Source of the DNA: Rotaria sp. Silwood1
Lineage: Eukaryota > Rotifera > Eurotatoria > Philodinida > Philodinidae
Assembly (NCBI GenBank): GCA_905250075.1
Contig: CAJNOP010000511.1
Location: 1 to 64,000, forward strand
DNA length: 64,000 nucleotides
Direction of reading: 5' to 3'
Under the pieces are notes generated by a model. It did no database searches. It saw only the letters and a program-made list of their open reading frames with translations, and was not told the DNA's origin. The position numbers were made by a program, and so were the translations under genes. Each line of letters begins with the position of its first letter. Position 1 is the stretch's first letter. Shown here piece by piece: positions 62,925 to 64,000 of this stretch.

Positions 62925-64000
62925 TTCACTGCTCAAAATAACTTTTAAGACCGATTAGCTCATTTCAAAAGAACTGTTGAGATAGTACTCAAGATTAGAA
63001 CTAATATGGAACTGTAGTGCGATTCTGGAGTTGCATAGACATTTTACTGAGACTAATGTTCATAATTTGTTTTCTAAGAATTTTTCACACTTATTTAAAT
63101 TTATCATGATCAATGACCGGAAATAACAATACAATTTTAATTATTTATATGCAAGTGGAAACGGCTGCCTAGTGACCAAATTATTTGAGTGTATTATTCA
63201 AAATAACTATCGTTGATAAAAAGTGCGAGGCAGATATCTGACAGCACAATAAAGAGCATGGCGGAGAAATATCTAATCCTCAAATGCAAACATAACATGA
63301 CCGCTACTCTGATTACAGCTTCTTATAATAATATTTCATGTGCTAAATTATAACTATTTCGCGTAGAGCTATAACTTGAATTTTTGGAAGTAGAATGACG
63401 AGAAAACAATAAACAGAGTGAAGCTAAATAAATGACAATCATAGAGTTTTTCTAAGTATCTATGCATGTTTTAGTCATTTCACAACAAAGTTTTCTCATA
63501 AGAAGATTCATTATTCAATTCTTTAGAAAATTGCGTATTTCTATGCATGAAGACGTACTTTATCGTTCTTTGATACAGGACACAAACGATAACGGGAAAA
63601 CGCAGAACTTTGTCAAGTTAGTTCTTTTTTACGAACGTTTCATTTTTAAAAGTTTTTTATTATTTCAGTAATATAATTAACTTTATTCTTCTCATATTCC
63701 TGACTTGAAAACTTTATTTCATATTGAATAATTTTTACTAATTTGCAAACTGATTGTTGGAAGACCAACAAGAAGTGGTAAATCTCATATTCGTACTAAT
63801 TATGAAACCTAAGTTTCGTAATTATTTAAAATATCAACTCTGCAAAATTTTGAAAATTTCCATTGATAATTAAAATGTTAATCAATTATTTCAATGTATC
63901 TCTTCTGAGTAAAAACAGTTTTTCAACGGAAAATACTACTTGAACTTTAATCATCAAAAAAACACCGATCTAAACCTCTTATAATAGTATATGAATCTTT

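Noticed and set aside
63462..63671. 69-codon frame near the right end.
   Set aside because: Starts with ATG but has low-complexity Phe/Leu ends, no domain and no supporting signals.

Overview
The window looks like nuclear DNA of a bdelloid rotifer, probably Adineta or Rotaria. It is AT-rich (about 30% GC by eye). Most introns are short (about 50-90 bp) with GT-AG borders. Gene families expanded in bdelloids are present: an F-box/LRR-like protein, an NHL-repeat protein and a lineage-specific protein module. Arrays of TGTGGG/CCCACA, which I recall as the bdelloid telomeric repeat, occur repeatedly inside the window. No rRNA or tRNA gene and no CRISPR array was seen.

Layout. 1-72 is the end of a plus-strand gene. 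A 1.1 kb foldback repeat follows (585-1699). An MFS transporter of a type typical of fungi lies at 2105-3764, in two exons and richer in GC than its surroundings. 3.9-6.5 kb is a nest of mobile elements: a Helitron-like end, a 34-bp minisatellite, a MITE, a head-to-head telomere-repeat palindrome and a second foldback. An intronless F-box gene is at 7155-8939, an Argonaute-like relic at about 10.3-11.1 kb, and a two-exon small gene at 13265-13602. A complete 12-exon p38-type MAP kinase is on the minus strand (18938-22568), facing a small membrane-protein gene at 23476-23745. From 23.7 to 37 kb there is little apart from a mariner-type MITE, a GPCR fragment, an orphan Cys-rich exon, hammerhead-ribozyme-like repeats and another telomere-repeat palindrome. 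An eight-exon pepsin-family protease is at 37140-39326 on the minus strand.

The right half. At 42-44 kb a hammerhead-like motif abuts 520 bp of alternating CCCACA and TGTGGG arrays. On the far side these arrays cut off a MULE-type transposase relic, which looks like a healed chromosome break. A plus-strand gene built of very small exons (44639-49879) carries an intronless NHL gene (45254-46225, minus) inside one intron and a TA-flanked foldback element inside the next. A hAT-like MITE (50054-50656) and a GTAC-rich foldback (52994-53830) follow. On the minus strand, titin-like Ig domains (55416-57047) lie downstream of a bdelloid-specific gene (58804-61395). The splice phases would allow these two to be one chimeric gene.

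The most unusual theme is recurrent telomere-type repeats in inverted (G-strand then C-strand) orientation. They sit beside hammerhead motifs and broken mobile elements. This would fit repeated break healing and end fusion, or a dispersed palindromic element derived from telomeres. All calls come from reading the sequence and from remembered family features; no search was run.
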